The notes below the pieces were generated by a model, which searched no databases, was not told where the DNA came from, and saw only the letters and a program-made list of their open reading frames with translations. Positions 7,013 through 16,489 of a stretch of 64,000 nucleotides of DNA are shown in pieces; positions within the stretch are counted from its first letter, which is position 1, and the number at the start of each line of letters is the position of its first letter. Made by a program: the position numbers and the translations under genes. The DNA is from ZC4RG30 sp963726085 (lineage in GTDB: Bacteria > Pseudomonadota > Gammaproteobacteria > Steroidobacterales > Steroidobacteraceae). Location of the stretch: NCBI GenBank assembly GCA_963726085.1, contig CAVSAR010000007.1:248001-312000 (forward strand). Reading direction: 5' to 3'.

Positions 7013-7477
7013 ATGCGAACTCAACATCATGTGATTGTGATTGGCGTCTTGCTTGCAAGTGGCTGCCTGGCATCCTGCCAGACGCCGGTCGTGGCCGCGG
7101 ACCCGGCGCCTGCGAAGCCCCAGAAACCGGTGGCTGCTCCGGTGCTGCAGTCAGTGTCGATGAGGTACGACGTTCCGACGGGTAACGGCGCCGTGATTAG
7201 CGTTGTGCCGGATTTTCATTTTATCGCTCCGAACGGAAACGCCGTCCTGATACACCGAGAGCTCGTTGCCACCAGCGGTGCGCCGTCGCACCTGGTTGTC
7301 CCGGCAACTACGGCGATCGACACGCCGGCCGAGGTCCAAAAGAAGGGTGCGGTAGTTTCCGGCAGCTGGCGTTGCGGAACCGCGCAGTACTTCGCGACCC
7401 TCAGCGCCTATATTATGGATGCCGATGGCAACAAGAGTAATTCGCTGCAGTACACGATTCACTGCAACGGCGGGTGA
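7013..7477 (+). CDS. Predicted lipoprotein, unknown function
   Basis: A 154-aa protein with a lipoprotein signal: MRTQHHVIVIGVLLASGCLASC, where LASGC is a fair lipobox. A Pro/Ala-rich linker (PAPAKPQKPVAAP) precedes a compact domain. Two later cysteines (SWRCGTAQYF and TIHCNGG) may form a disulfide. I chose the ATG at 7013 because the signal peptide begins there; an earlier ATG at 6968 would place a charged stretch before it. The C-terminal pattern (AYIMDADGNKSNSLQYTIHC) suggests a beta-sandwich. No family recognised. Confidence 0.6.
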   Translation: MRTQHHVIVIGVLLASGCLASCQTPVVAADPAPAKPQKPVAAPVLQSVSMRYDVPTGNGAVISVVPDFHFIAPNGNAVLIHRELVATSGAPSHLVVPATTAIDTPAEVQKKGAVVSGSWRCGTAQYFATLSAYIMDADGNKSNSLQYTIHCNGG

Positions 7478-7692
7478 GTCGTCCTGTGGTGCGCGCACCC
7501 CAATGATTGGACGGATCGTGAATGGCGAGATCCACGAACCGCGAGGTCATTGCGCGGTTCGCGACGTTCGCCAGCGCTGCCGGGTGACGACTGGATGAGC
7601 TGTCCAGGCATCGAACCCTCCGCCGGCCCCCGCTAGTGCGCATTTTGTGGTTAGGGGTGGCGGTTTTGGATCCCACGACGTAAAGTTTCGCG

Positions 7693-8064
7693 GTGGCCAC
7701 CTCATTCAAGCACTTGCCGGTCCTGCTGCGCGCCGGGCTGCTGGGATTGCTGTTTCTGGCGGTAGTGAGCAAGCCTATTTCATCCACCTGGTGCGAAACG
7801 CACCAGCTGGTGCATACGATTTCCGCGCTCAGCCAACAGCACTTCCACGATGACTCCGCCGCCGAGCGGCAACTGGATGCCGACCACGCCAGTGGTGCCC
7901 ATGGCCTGTTGCATGGGGGAGACCAGGGCAGTACGTATGCGGACATTGCGGCGGTTGTCACAGTGCCTGTGGTGCGCTTTGAATCCATGCGCATGCCACT
8001 GCCGATGCAGTTGCCCATGCCGCCACAACCCATCGCTAGGCTGTTTCGACCCCCGATAGCGTAG
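7693..8064 (+). CDS. His-rich CopL-like exported protein upstream of zinc uptake genes
   Basis: A 123-aa frame from a GTG start. It has a hydrophobic N-terminal segment (LLRAGLLGLLFLAVVSKP), then many histidines (CETHQLVHTISALSQQHFHDD, DADHASGAHGLLHGGD), a Met/Pro-rich stretch (MRMPLPMQLPMPPQP) and the ending LFRPPIA. Its ending and layout match the CopL-like protein at 37832 (HFRPPIS). It lies upstream of a porin-like gene and a zinc/manganese ABC importer, so a zinc-binding or zinc-sensing role is possible. The start codon is uncertain, with no clear ribosome-binding site. Confidence 0.58.
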   Translation: MATSFKHLPVLLRAGLLGLLFLAVVSKPISSTWCETHQLVHTISALSQQHFHDDSAAERQLDADHASGAHGLLHGGDQGSTYADIAAVVTVPVVRFESMRMPLPMQLPMPPQPIARLFRPPIA

Positions 8065-8209
8065 CCGCCACCGGCTGCCTTCAGCAGCCCGTCCCTACGC
8101 GTCAGTCTATCCCTGGCACTCACCGGCGCGGCCGGTCGCATACGACTTCCATCGTTGCGTCAGAGTTGCAGCAAGGACTGGCCCCTGCAACGCATATCGG
8201 GAACAGTCC

Positions 8210-9556
8210 ATGAAACATTCGTTAATCGCACTGGGCGTGCTGGCGGCGCTGGGGTCGCCGGCATTTGCCGCAAGCCCTACACCGGATCAACACATTGCGG
8301 ACCTAGAGGCGCGCCTCAAGGTCCTGGAGGACAACGCGCAAGCCATGCGCAAGCAGGCCGACGACGCCATGGCGGCGCTACAGGCCACGCAGGCGGAGGT
8401 CCAGCAGCTCAAGCAGCAGCAGGCCAGCGCTGCCAGCGAACCTGCGCCGGAGCCACCCGCGCCACCGCCGGCCAACGCCAATGCGTTCAACCCCGCCATC
8501 AGCATCATCCTCAACGGCCAGTACGCGCATCACTCCCTGGATCCGGATGACTACGTGCGCACCGGCTTTCCACTGGTCGGGGATGCCGGCCCAGGCGCCG
8601 CAGGGACTGTCGCTGGGTGAAAGCGAGAGTCTCGCTCGCGGCAAGCGTGGACGAGAAGTTCTTCGGCCAGCTGACGCTGGCGATGCACAGCGAGAACGGC
8701 CAGGACACGCTGGGCATCGAGGAAGCCTTTGTCGATACCACGGCCCTGCCAGCGGGCTTCACTCTGCGCGTGGGACGCTTCTTTTCCGACATCGGCTATC
8801 TCAACAGCCATCACGCGCACACCGACAAGTTCGTCCGACCGGCCGCTTCCCTACCAGGCCTTTCTCGGCGGCCAGTACGGCGACGACGGCGTGCAGGTTC
8901 GCTGGGTCGCGCCGACGGACATGTTCCTGGAGCTGGGTGGCGAAGTGTTCCACGGCGAGAACTACCCAGCGGCGGCGGCGAACGCACGACGGCGCCGGGG
9001 TCACGACGCTGTTCGCACACGTGGGCGGTGACGTGGGCGTCGAGAATCGTCCTGGCTGGCCGGCGTGTCGATGCTGCGCTCCAGGACCATCGATGTCGCC
9101 GACGGATTTACCGGGGACGTCGACCTGTACATTGCCGACGCCACCTGGAAATGGGCGCCGCAAGGCAATACCAAGGACGGGGGGTTTGTCTTGCGCACCG
9201 AGTATTTCCTCGATGACCGCAATGGCTGCAGCGGTACTCCGACCCGGCCAATCTGCTGCCGGTCCAGGAGTGGATGGGCAAGCGCGAAGGCATGTACATC
9301 GAGGGGGTCTACCGGATCAACCGCATTTGGGAGACCGGGTATCGCTATGACCGGCTGTGGGGCAGCGACAGCGGCCCGTTCGCCAGCAGCTTCGATCCGT
9401 ACCGCCACAGCTCGATGCTGACCTGGCGCAACAGCGAGTTCAGCCTCGTGCGCCTGCAGCTCAGCCGCGACACCCCCAACCCGGTCGACACCGACAACGC
9501 CATATACGCTGCAGATCCAGACCGCACTCGGCGCCCACGGCGCCCACAAATTCTGA
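8210..9556 (+). pseudogene. Porin-like outer-membrane protein, broken by several frameshifts
   Basis: The frame starts with a signal peptide (MKHSLIALGVLAALGSPAFA) and a coiled coil with heptad-like Leu/Ala/Gln (about residues 25-70). A Pro/Ala linker and barrel sequence follow (FNPAISIILNGQYAHH, EKFFGQLTLAMHSENGQDTL, LRVGRFFSDIGYLNSHHAH, YQAFLGGQYGDDG). Similarity continues across at least five frame changes near 8.62, 8.84, 8.98, 9.04, 9.23 and 9.5 kb, ending ALGAHGAHKF. Some shifts are explained by one extra base, for example an extra C after the Val codon preceding DRPLPYQAF. It probably imports a metal or metal complex, given the zinc ABC genes 15 bp downstream. The many shifts with otherwise good sequence suggest sequencing indels. 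Confidence 0.68.
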
Positions 9557-9571
9557 TTCGAGGACTCATCC

Positions 9572-10480
9572 ATGAAAAAGCAAATCGCGTCCCTGTTGTT
9601 GTTATCGATGTTCACGTTGCCGGCCTTCGCCAAGCTCCAGGTCTTTGCCTGCGAGCCCGAATGGGGTTCGCTGCTGCAGGAACTGGCCGCCGACAAGATC
9701 GACGTGAGCGTCGGCACCACGGCCCTGCAGGACGTGCATCAGATCGATGCCAAGCCCAGCCTGATCGCGAAGGTGCGCAAGGCGGATCTGCTGGTGTGCA
9801 CGGGTGCCGACCTGGAAGTGGGCTGGCTGCCGCAGCTGATCCAGCAGTCCGGCAATCCAGAAAGTCGCCGCCACGGGCAACGGCTATTTCATGGCCGCGA
9901 GCCAGGTCACGACGCTGGAGAAGCCCACGGAGCTGGACCGGCTGCCGGCGACGTGCATCCACAGGGCAATCCGCATTTCCAGATGGATCCTTACCGCGTG
10001 CTCAAGATCGCCACCGCGCTCGGCGCGCGCCTCGCCGCAGCTGGATGCCGCCAATGCGGCGACTTACCAGCAGCGCGCTCGCCGATTTCACGCACGCGCT
10101 GGCAGGCCGCCACGAAAGCGCTGGGAAGCGAAGGCCGCGCCGCTCAAGGGCAAGAAGGTCGTCGTGCATCACGTGGGCGTGGGTGTATCTGGAACAAGTG
10201 GCTTGGCCTGGAGCAGGTCGGCGCGCTGGAACCCAAGCCCGGCGTGCCGCCGACGAGCGCGCATCTGTGCGGCCTGATCGATACGACCAAGAGCGAAGGC
10301 ACGCGTACGCCATCATCAGCGCCGCGTACCAGGACCCGAAGCCCGGCGCAGTGGCTGGCCGAACGCACCGGCGTGCCGGCGGTGGTGCTGCCGTTCACGG
10401 TCGGCGGCGATGCGCAGTCGAAGGACCTGTTCGGCCTCTTCGATTCCACCATCGACAAACTGCTGGGTGCGGCCAAATGA
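9572..10480 (+). pseudogene. znuA: Zn/Mn ABC transporter substrate-binding protein (ZnuA-like), with compensating frameshifts
   Basis: A periplasmic metal-binding lipocalin-unrelated A-1 type protein: signal peptide MKKQIASLLLLSMFTLPAFA, then CEPEWGSLLQELAADKIDVS, ALQDVHQIDAKPS (first His ligand region), DVHPQGNPHFQMDPYRVL (His cluster) and GVPAVVLPFTVGG near the end. The nominal frame is open for 302 codons, but three internal segments (about 9.86-9.95, 10.03-10.19 and 10.30-10.35 kb) are out of frame relative to the family. In other frames these segments read, for example, YFMAASQVTTLEKPTELDRL. A naive annotation would call it intact. Its stop overlaps the start of the permease gene. Confidence 0.75.
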
Positions 10481-11255
10481 CACTTGAAGGACTCGATATC
10501 AGCATCCTGGGCCCGGCCATGCTCGCCGGCGTGATCGTGTTGTCGACGCATGTGCCGCTGGGCCGGCAGGTGCTGGCGCGCGGCATCATCTTCATCGACC
10601 TGGCCATCGCGCAGATCGCCGCGCTCGGCGTGATCGCCGCGCAGTACATGGGCGTCGACGAGCACGGCTACGGCGTGCAGATCGCCGCGGCCGCCGCGGC
10701 GTTGGCCGGTGCGGGCATCCTGGCCTGGACCGATCGCAAGCGCTGGCCGAAGATGCAGGAGCCGTTGATCGGCACGCTGTTCGTGCTCGCGGCCACCGGC
10801 GGCCTGCTGCTGCTGGCTAACAATCCGCAGGGCGGCGAGCATCTGAAGGACCTGCTCGTCGGCCAGATCCTGTGGGTCAGCTACCGGCAGTTGATTCCGG
10901 CCGCGCTGCTGTCGGCGGTCGCTGCTGGCGTGCCTGTGGATTGCGCGCTGGCCGACTGGTCGGCGCGGTGTTCTACGCGCCTGTTCGCGCTCGCCATCAC
11001 GGTGTCGGTGCAGCTGGTTGGCGTGTACCTGGTGTTCGCCAGCCTGATCGTGCCGGCGCTGGCGACCTCGGGAATGTCAGGCAAGCGTCAGCTGGTCGCC
11101 GCCTACGCCGTGAGGCGTCGCGGGCTATGTCTGCGGGTCTGGTGCTGTCGGCCATGTTCGACCTGCCCAGCGGCGCGATGATCGTCTGGACGCTGGCCGG
11201 CTGCGCCTTGCTGGCGCAACTGCTGCCCGCGGTGCGCCGGCCGGCCCCCGGCTAG
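10477..11255 (+). pseudogene. znuB: Zn/Mn ABC transporter permease (ZnuB-like), frameshifted near the 3' end
   Basis: An inner-membrane ABC-3 family permease starting MTLEGLDISILGPAMLAGV. Hydrophobic segments include GRQVLARGIIFIDLAIAQIA (the conserved ABC-3 loop), TLFVLAATGGLLLLAN and VQLVGVYLVFASLIVPALA. Frame changes near 10.93-10.98 and 11.1 kb move the reading to the frame ending at 11255 (LSAMFDLPSGAMIVWTLAG). The ATG overlaps the znuA-like stop as ATGA. No ATP-binding znuC partner lies beside it; that subunit must be encoded elsewhere. The stop codon shares a CTAG with the convergent gene's stop. Confidence 0.72.
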
Positions 11256-13315
11256 GGCAGCAATTCTCCGGGCATGCGACCGGTCACCGGGTTGCGGTAG
11301 TGAAATGCCGGCTCGATGATTTCCGGGAACATGTACTGCTTGGAGCGGATGGCGTGATCGGGCGGAAACTCGGTGGCGAACTTGTTGGGCGAGGTCGCAC
11401 CACCCAGGCCCTGGGTAATCCCGCCGCCGCGTGAATCGCGTGGCGACGGCGGGCGACCGGCCAGGGGCTGGCCCGCCGCCTTGCCCATCCTGGCCCAGCC
11501 GTTGCGGTACGAGGCATTGAAGATATGGAACAGGTCCTGCCGGCCGAACTTCCATTCGCCGTTTTCCTTCACCGCGGTGTTTTCGTAGATGCCGCCGATC
11601 CACGAACCGGATGAGCCGTCGGCATTGCCGCCGGCCTGGAACAAGCGCGCTCGCGCGTTGGCGCTGTTGCCATCGGCGGACACGTGGATCACTGGCTGCG
11701 TGAGCTGGTGGATGGTGAAGAATGTCGCCGTACGACCGCCCTTGGGTCCGCGCAGGTTCAGCGCCGTGCGAATGCGCTCGGTGCCGACGTAGACACCGGC
11801 CCCGGTGAGTTCCTTTGAGCCGGTGCTGGCGAAGGTGTCGGCCATGTTGTCCCAGGCGGACTCGTCGATGTAGTAGCCATAGGAACTGTTGAGGTTCTCC
11901 ACCGCGTCCACCGCGATGGCCGCGTCCAGCGGTCTCTGGGCCGCGGCGACGTCGGCATCGGTCACGACCTTGCTGCCCACGTCCAGCACACGCTCCGGCA
12001 GCGCAGGCGGATCCTTGAGCACGGGCACCTTTACTACCGCGCCCGGGTAGCGAACCGGCTTGCCCGTGCCCGGATTGCTGTAGTGAAAGCCCAGCATCTG
12101 CAGCTGCGGATACTGCGCGTATATTTGCGAGGGCGGATGATCCGGCGGCAACTTGATGCTGGGGCGGGCCATCGGCTGCACATCCCGCGCCCATCCCGCG
12201 TCATAGTCGGTGTTGAACCGCGGCACGTAGCGCAGGGCCTTGAATTTCCACACGCCGCCCTGCTTGACGAACTGGTTCTCGTACGCGCCCAGCTCCCACT
12301 GGGCGTACTGGCCATTGAGTCCCAGCTGCGACAGCTGGCTGGTGCGTGCACTGGCGCTCATGCCATCAGGCGCAATGGTTACCACCGTTGCCAGGTTGAG
12401 GTGGTCGAACAACTCGCCATAGCGCAAGGGGGCGGGGCCGTAGAACTCCTCCAGTGCGCGGCGGATGTGTGGGCCGCCCACGTAGATGCCGCGTTGCCCC
12501 ACTTCGAAAGTGCCGTCGTCGGAGAACAGGTCGGCGATGTCGTCCCACATCTTGCGGTCGAGGTAGTAGCCATAGCTGTGCTGCAGGTTCTCCACGGACG
12601 TCTCATCGTTCATGCGCTGCACGCTGGCGGCGACGCGCGACAGGCGCACCAGCTCGGACATCTTGCCGGCGGTTGCCGAGGGCGCCTGCAGCGCGCTGGT
12701 CGGAATGCTCACGCCGACATGCTTGGCCTCGAAGTGATAGGGAATGTCCCAGCGGGCCGGTGCCTTGTGGCCGTAGTCATCGTAGTCGCCGGCGTATTGC
12801 TGGTAGAAATGCACGCGGCTGATCTTCCAGCGGCCGTTCTCGCGCGTGTATTCGTTCTCGTAGATGCCACCGCGCCAGCTGGCGGACTTGCCGTACATGC
12901 CCAGCAGGTCCGCTTCGTGCCACGCGCCCTTGACGGTCCGGCCATCGGCACTGACGGTGATGATGGGCTGCAGCATCAGGTGCGCATTGAGCTGTCCCTT
13001 GGCCAGTCCGGCAGACTTGCGATTGGCCTCCTGCATGAAATGGGCGCGCAGCTGCGATCTGCCGGTCACGGATTCATTGCCGAACTGCCCGTTGGCGTCA
13101 GATGTGAACAGGTCGGCAAGGTCGTCCCACATGCCCGCTTCAAGGTAATGGCCGTAGGTATGCTGCAGGCGCTTGACTGCACGTATGGCTTCTTCGGCCT
13201 GCACGCCGGCTTCGAGCTGGGCGAGGGTGGGGGCCGCGGGGGCATCGGCGGCGAGGGTGGCACTGGTGGGCGCCACGAGAATGAGCAACGCCAGAAATGG
13301 TCGGATACGCTGCAT
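11252..13315 (-). CDS. Secreted protein with three SnoaL/NTF2-like domains
   Basis: A 687-aa protein with a signal peptide (MQRIRPFLALLILVAPTSATLAA) and three repeated SnoaL-like cone domains. The repeats start at about residues 45 (VKRLQHTYGHYLEAGMWDDL), 240 (VENLQHSYGYYLDRKMWDDI) and 480 (VENLNSSYGYYIDESAWDNM). Repeats 2 and 3 continue with a GxYVGxxxIRxAL motif. The second and third units end in FHYSNPGTGKPV and FHYRNPVTGR. SnoaL/NTF2 folds serve as cofactor-free cyclases, lyases, isomerases and dehydratases on aromatic or polyketide compounds. It follows an SDR gene by 9 bp, so both form an operon. Two related genes lie at 32-34 kb. The substrate is unknown. Confidence 0.85.
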   Translation of the reverse strand: MQRIRPFLALLILVAPTSATLAADAPAAPTLAQLEAGVQAEEAIRAVKRLQHTYGHYLEAGMWDDLADLFTSDANGQFGNESVTGRSQLRAHFMQEANRKSAGLAKGQLNAHLMLQPIITVSADGRTVKGAWHEADLLGMYGKSASWRGGIYENEYTRENGRWKISRVHFYQQYAGDYDDYGHKAPARWDIPYHFEAKHVGVSIPTSALQAPSATAGKMSELVRLSRVAASVQRMNDETSVENLQHSYGYYLDRKMWDDIADLFSDDGTFEVGQRGIYVGGPHIRRALEEFYGPAPLRYGELFDHLNLATVVTIAPDGMSASARTSQLSQLGLNGQYAQWELGAYENQFVKQGGVWKFKALRYVPRFNTDYDAGWARDVQPMARPSIKLPPDHPPSQIYAQYPQLQMLGFHYSNPGTGKPVRYPGAVVKVPVLKDPPALPERVLDVGSKVVTDADVAAAQRPLDAAIAVDAVENLNSSYGYYIDESAWDNMADTFASTGSKELTGAGVYVGTERIRTALNLRGPKGGRTATFFTIHQLTQPVIHVSADGNSANARARLFQAGGNADGSSGSWIGGIYENTAVKENGEWKFGRQDLFHIFNASYRNGWARMGKAAGQPLAGRPPSPRDSRGGGITQGLGGATSPNKFATEFPPDHAIRSKQYMFPEIIEPAFHYRNPVTGRMPGELLP

Positions 13316-13324
13316 GTGTTGTCC

Positions 13325-14059
13325 TCAGAGCCCGCCTGAAACCACGAGATTGGCGCCGGTCACGTACGACGCGCCGTCGGATGCCAGGAACATCACCGTG
13401 GAAGCCACTTCCTCGGGAGTCCCGGCGCGCTGCATGGGAGCGCGCTTGGCACCCACTTCGATTTTCCCCGGCCGATGCATCTCTGTGATGATCGGGCCCG
13501 GCGACACCGCATTGACGCGGATGCCCTCGGTGGCCACTTCACGTGCCAGGCCGCTGTTGAAGCTGTCCATCCCGCCCTTGGAGGCTGCGTACCAGACAAA
13601 TTCGTTGGGCGAACCATAGAAGGCCGCGCGCGAGGAGATCAGCACGATGGCGCCGCCGCTGCCACCCAGGCGGGTCGACATGCGCTTGACGCTTTCGCGG
13701 CTGCACAGCACCGCCCCGCGCAGGTTGACGTCCAGTACCTGGTCGATGGTTTGCGTGCTGGCCTCGGCCAGCGGCGAATTCATGCCGGTGACGCCACTGT
13801 TGTAGACCATGACGGCCAACCGGCCCCGGGCATCGACTTCGGCAAATATTCGCAGGATGTCAGATTCCTGCGCCGTGTCGGCCTGGACGGCCACGGCCTG
13901 CCCGCCGGCCTTGTGGATGCGTTGCAGGACGCCCTCGGCACGGGCGGCGTTGTTGGCGTAGGTGAGCACGACGAAGAAATCCTGGGCTGCAGCGGCTACC
14001 GCAATGGCTTCGCCAATGCCCCGGCTGCCCCCGGTGATCAGAAATACTGGTGCGGTCAC
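13325..14059 (-). CDS. SDR-family short-chain dehydrogenase/reductase
   Basis: A 244-aa Rossmann-fold oxidoreductase. It shows the NAD(P)-binding TGxxxGIG motif (ITGGSRGIGEAI), an NSG in place of NAG (MVYNSGVTGM), catalytic Ser in VLISSRAAF and the YxxxK pair in WYAASKGG, then VNAVSPGPIITEMHRPG. I chose a GTG at 14059 that follows AGGTGAGAG and begins VTAPVFLITGG, because the upstream ATG at 14155 would add a non-homologous extension over the divergent promoter. It probably oxidises a secondary alcohol or reduces a ketone in the same pathway as the downstream SnoaL protein. Confidence 0.9.
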   Translation of the reverse strand: MTAPVFLITGGSRGIGEAIAVAAAAQDFFVVLTYANNAARAEGVLQRIHKAGGQAVAVQADTAQESDILRIFAEVDARGRLAVMVYNSGVTGMNSPLAEASTQTIDQVLDVNLRGAVLCSRESVKRMSTRLGGSGGAIVLISSRAAFYGSPNEFVWYAASKGGMDSFNSGLAREVATEGIRVNAVSPGPIITEMHRPGKIEVGAKRAPMQRAGTPEEVASTVMFLASDGASYVTGANLVVSGGL

Positions 14060-14189
14060 CCTCTCACCTGTCCTTGCAAAAGCAGCGCCAACGCTACGGC
14101 GCAGGCCTCGGCGGAACTTGATTGAAATGGCAAATATGCTTGCCTTCTTAGACAAGCTTTATTGCCGGACTGGCGCTAGTCTAGCTCAC
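14060..14189. promoter_or_regulatory. Divergent regulatory region between SDR and amidohydrolase genes
   Basis: The 130-bp divergent gap must hold both promoters. It contains an inverted repeat GCTTG (14138-14142) / CAAGC (14153-14157) with a 10-bp spacer, in an AT-richer stretch. This could be the operator of the GntR/FCD regulator encoded at 19177, but no matching site was proven elsewhere. Confidence 0.35.
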
Positions 14190-15086
14190 ATGTCCGTGTC
14201 GCTGCCGCCGCATCGCGGCCTGCATAACCAGCCGCCTGACCCCAATCCGCGCACGCCACAATTTCCCGTGCCGGACATGTCCTGGGATTGCCACATCCAC
14301 CTGTTCGGCCCGGTCAGCCAGTTTCCGTTTGAAGGCTCCAGCCCGTACGTCTCCGACGATGCGTTGCCCGAGGACTATCTGCGCATGCAGCAACAGCTGG
14401 GCCTGCGGCGCGCGGTAATCGTGAGCGCCGGAGGGTACGGCAAGGACTACCGGCACCTGCAGTCGGTACTGGCGCGCTTTGGCGAACAGTTCCGCGGCAT
14501 CATCCTGCCGCGCGATGACCTGCAGGCCAGCGAGGTCGTGGCGCTGCACCGGCTGGGGGTGCGCGGCATCCGCATGTTTGCCGGTCCGCCTGGCCATGAA
14601 TGGAGTCACCTGCCGCAGATCAATCCGGCGCTGGCACGGCTGGTGCACGACGCCGGTTGGCATGTGCAGTACCAGAGTCTGGTGCGCGGCCACCTGGCCC
14701 ACGTGGCCGACCAGTTGCTGGCCATGCCCACGCCGCTGGTCATCGATCACTGCGGGGCGTTTGATCCAGCCCTGGGTACCGGGCAGGACGCCTTTATCAC
14801 GCTGCTGCGCATGCTCGACAGCGGCAAGGTCTGGTTGAAGCTGTCAGGCCCCATGCGCTGTTCGGACCGGGACTTTCCGTATGCCGACATGCTGCCGTTC
14901 GCGAAAGTCCTGGTGCGCCACGCACCCGAGCGGCTGCTGTGGGGATCGGACTGGCCGCATGTTCAGATGAACGGGCGCGGCATGCCCAATGACGGCGACT
15001 TGCTGGACCTGTTCGCCGAATGGGTGCCGGATGCCGCTACGCGCCAGCGGATCCTGGTGCAGAACCCACTGGCGCTGTACTCATAG
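14190..15086 (+). CDS. Amidohydrolase family 2 protein, LigI / sulfomuconolactone-hydrolase-like
   Basis: A 298-aa TIM-barrel metal hydrolase. The N-terminal metal motif is MSWDCHIHLFGP (HxH), followed by VSAGGYGKDYRHL, LGVRGIRMF, PLVIDHCGAFD, VWLKLSGPMR and LLWGSDWPHVQM, where the Asp is catalytic. This order is typical of 2-pyrone-4,6-dicarboxylate lactonase (LigI) and 4-sulfomuconolactone hydrolase, which open lactone rings in protocatechuate-type catabolism. The ATG at 14190 gives the usual length. It is transcribed away from the SDR/SnoaL operon. Its 3' end overlaps the convergent MFS gene by 50 bp. The exact lactone substrate cannot be told from sequence. Confidence 0.82.
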   Translation: MSVSLPPHRGLHNQPPDPNPRTPQFPVPDMSWDCHIHLFGPVSQFPFEGSSPYVSDDALPEDYLRMQQQLGLRRAVIVSAGGYGKDYRHLQSVLARFGEQFRGIILPRDDLQASEVVALHRLGVRGIRMFAGPPGHEWSHLPQINPALARLVHDAGWHVQYQSLVRGHLAHVADQLLAMPTPLVIDHCGAFDPALGTGQDAFITLLRMLDSGKVWLKLSGPMRCSDRDFPYADMLPFAKVLVRHAPERLLWGSDWPHVQMNGRGMPNDGDLLDLFAEWVPDAATRQRILVQNPLALYS

Positions 15087-16434
15087 GCAGGTCCGCATCG
15101 GCCGTGCGTGCGGTAAGCCGGTGGAAGACCAGCAACGCGACGAAGGATACGACCATGGGCGCGCCCATGGCCCAGAACACCGCGTCGGGCGTGTAGCCAG
15201 CGCCCAGCATCCAGCCGGCCGACTTGGGACTGAGGATGTTGCCGATACGACCGAAGGCCACCGCCGACCCGATGCCGGTCGAACGCATCACGGTGGGATA
15301 GAAGCGCACGGCCGGCGGATAGAGCATGAAGAAAGCGCCGGAGATGAATACGCCGCAGACGAAAGTCAGGGCCAGGCTGACAGTTGCCCCCAGCGCCAGC
15401 ACCGATCCCAGCGCCCCGGAACTCAGCGCGCCGGCAAGGATGGCCAGCATCAACACGCGATTGACGTTCCAGCGCACGCAGAACAGCGGCAGCACCAGCC
15501 CGCCGACCATGGCCCCCAGCGAGTACGCGGCACTGGCATTGACGCCATCGGCATCGGTCATGCCGGCGCGGGTAAAGATCAGGGTCAGCCAGGTGCTGAA
15601 GAAGCTGACCGTCCAGCACACGCCGATGAACGTGACCCACAGCAGGCAGGTACCCAGTGCCTTGCCGCCCTTGAACAGTTCCACCACCTGGTTGCCGCCG
15701 ATGGCAGCACCGTCCGTTGCACTGTGCGCCGCCGGCTGTTCCGTCACGCGCAGGCGCCGCAGGATGTCCTGCAGGCGCGCGCCTTGCGGCTGGCGCAGTA
15801 ACAGGTAGCGCGGGGATTCCGGCAGGAAGGCGAACAGCAGCAGCGTCGTCGCCAAACACACGGCGCCGACATACAGAATGATGGTGTGCCATTCGCTGCT
15901 GGCGATCAGCGGGACCTTCATGAACACCGCCGCCAGGAAAGTGCCGAGGGCCGTGGCCAGGATCACCAGGGCGACCAGGCTGGTGCGCACGCGCGCCGGC
16001 ATGAACTCCGAAACCAGCGTGGTGGCCGCGGGGATCACACCGCCAAACCCGATGCCGGTCAGGATCCGGCACACCAGCAGCTCGGGCACGCTGCTGACCC
16101 ATGCCGTGGCCAGGGTGGACAGGGTCATGATGCTCATGGCGATGAGCAGCGACCAGCGCCGGCCGACAAGGTCCGCCACGTAGCCGGCAATAAAGCCGCC
16201 GATGACCAGGCCAATGGGACCGGCGGCGAAGATTGCGCCAAACGCCGATGCCGGCAGCGCCCAGTGGCGCTCGATGGTCGGCGCCAGCAAGGGTATGAGG
16301 TTGAGGTCTATGCCTTCAGTAACAAAGGCCAGTGCACACAGCGCTACCACGCGTACCTGCAGCGCGGTGATCGGGCCCCGGTCGATCAGCGACTGCAAGG
16401 GCGATGCATTGACCCCATCCACGGCCGTGATCAT
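15037..16434 (-). CDS. MFS transporter, aromatic acid:H+ symporter (AAHS) type
   Basis: A 465-aa, 12-helix inner-membrane permease. After a short N-terminal tail come VVALCALAFVTEGIDLNLIP and GLVIGGFIAGYVADLVGRRW, the MFS motif A with the acidic residue typical of AAHS proteins in helix 1 (EGIDLN, usually DGxD). LPESPRYLLL marks the central loop. AAHS members (PcaK, BenK, MhpT, VanK) import benzoate-, vanillate- or phenylpropanoate-type acids. It follows the TonB-dependent receptor on the same strand by 55 bp, suggesting an outer- and inner-membrane uptake pair. The 3' end overlaps the amidohydrolase gene tail to tail. Confidence 0.87.
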   Translation of the reverse strand: MITAVDGVNASPLQSLIDRGPITALQVRVVALCALAFVTEGIDLNLIPLLAPTIERHWALPASAFGAIFAAGPIGLVIGGFIAGYVADLVGRRWSLLIAMSIMTLSTLATAWVSSVPELLVCRILTGIGFGGVIPAATTLVSEFMPARVRTSLVALVILATALGTFLAAVFMKVPLIASSEWHTIILYVGAVCLATTLLLFAFLPESPRYLLLRQPQGARLQDILRRLRVTEQPAAHSATDGAAIGGNQVVELFKGGKALGTCLLWVTFIGVCWTVSFFSTWLTLIFTRAGMTDADGVNASAAYSLGAMVGGLVLPLFCVRWNVNRVLMLAILAGALSSGALGSVLALGATVSLALTFVCGVFISGAFFMLYPPAVRFYPTVMRSTGIGSAVAFGRIGNILSPKSAGWMLGAGYTPDAVFWAMGAPMVVSFVALLVFHRLTARTADADLPMSTAPVGSAPGSAGA

Positions 16435-16489
16435 GGGCCCTTACCGAACACTGCGCCAGCGGGGGTTGCTGGCGCAGCGCCGGTCCGGA

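Noticed and set aside
9274..11181. A 635-codon open frame spanning porin end, ZnuA and ZnuB.
   Set aside because: It is a frame accident made from the porin C-terminus and the permease with unrelated out-of-frame ZnuA sequence between.
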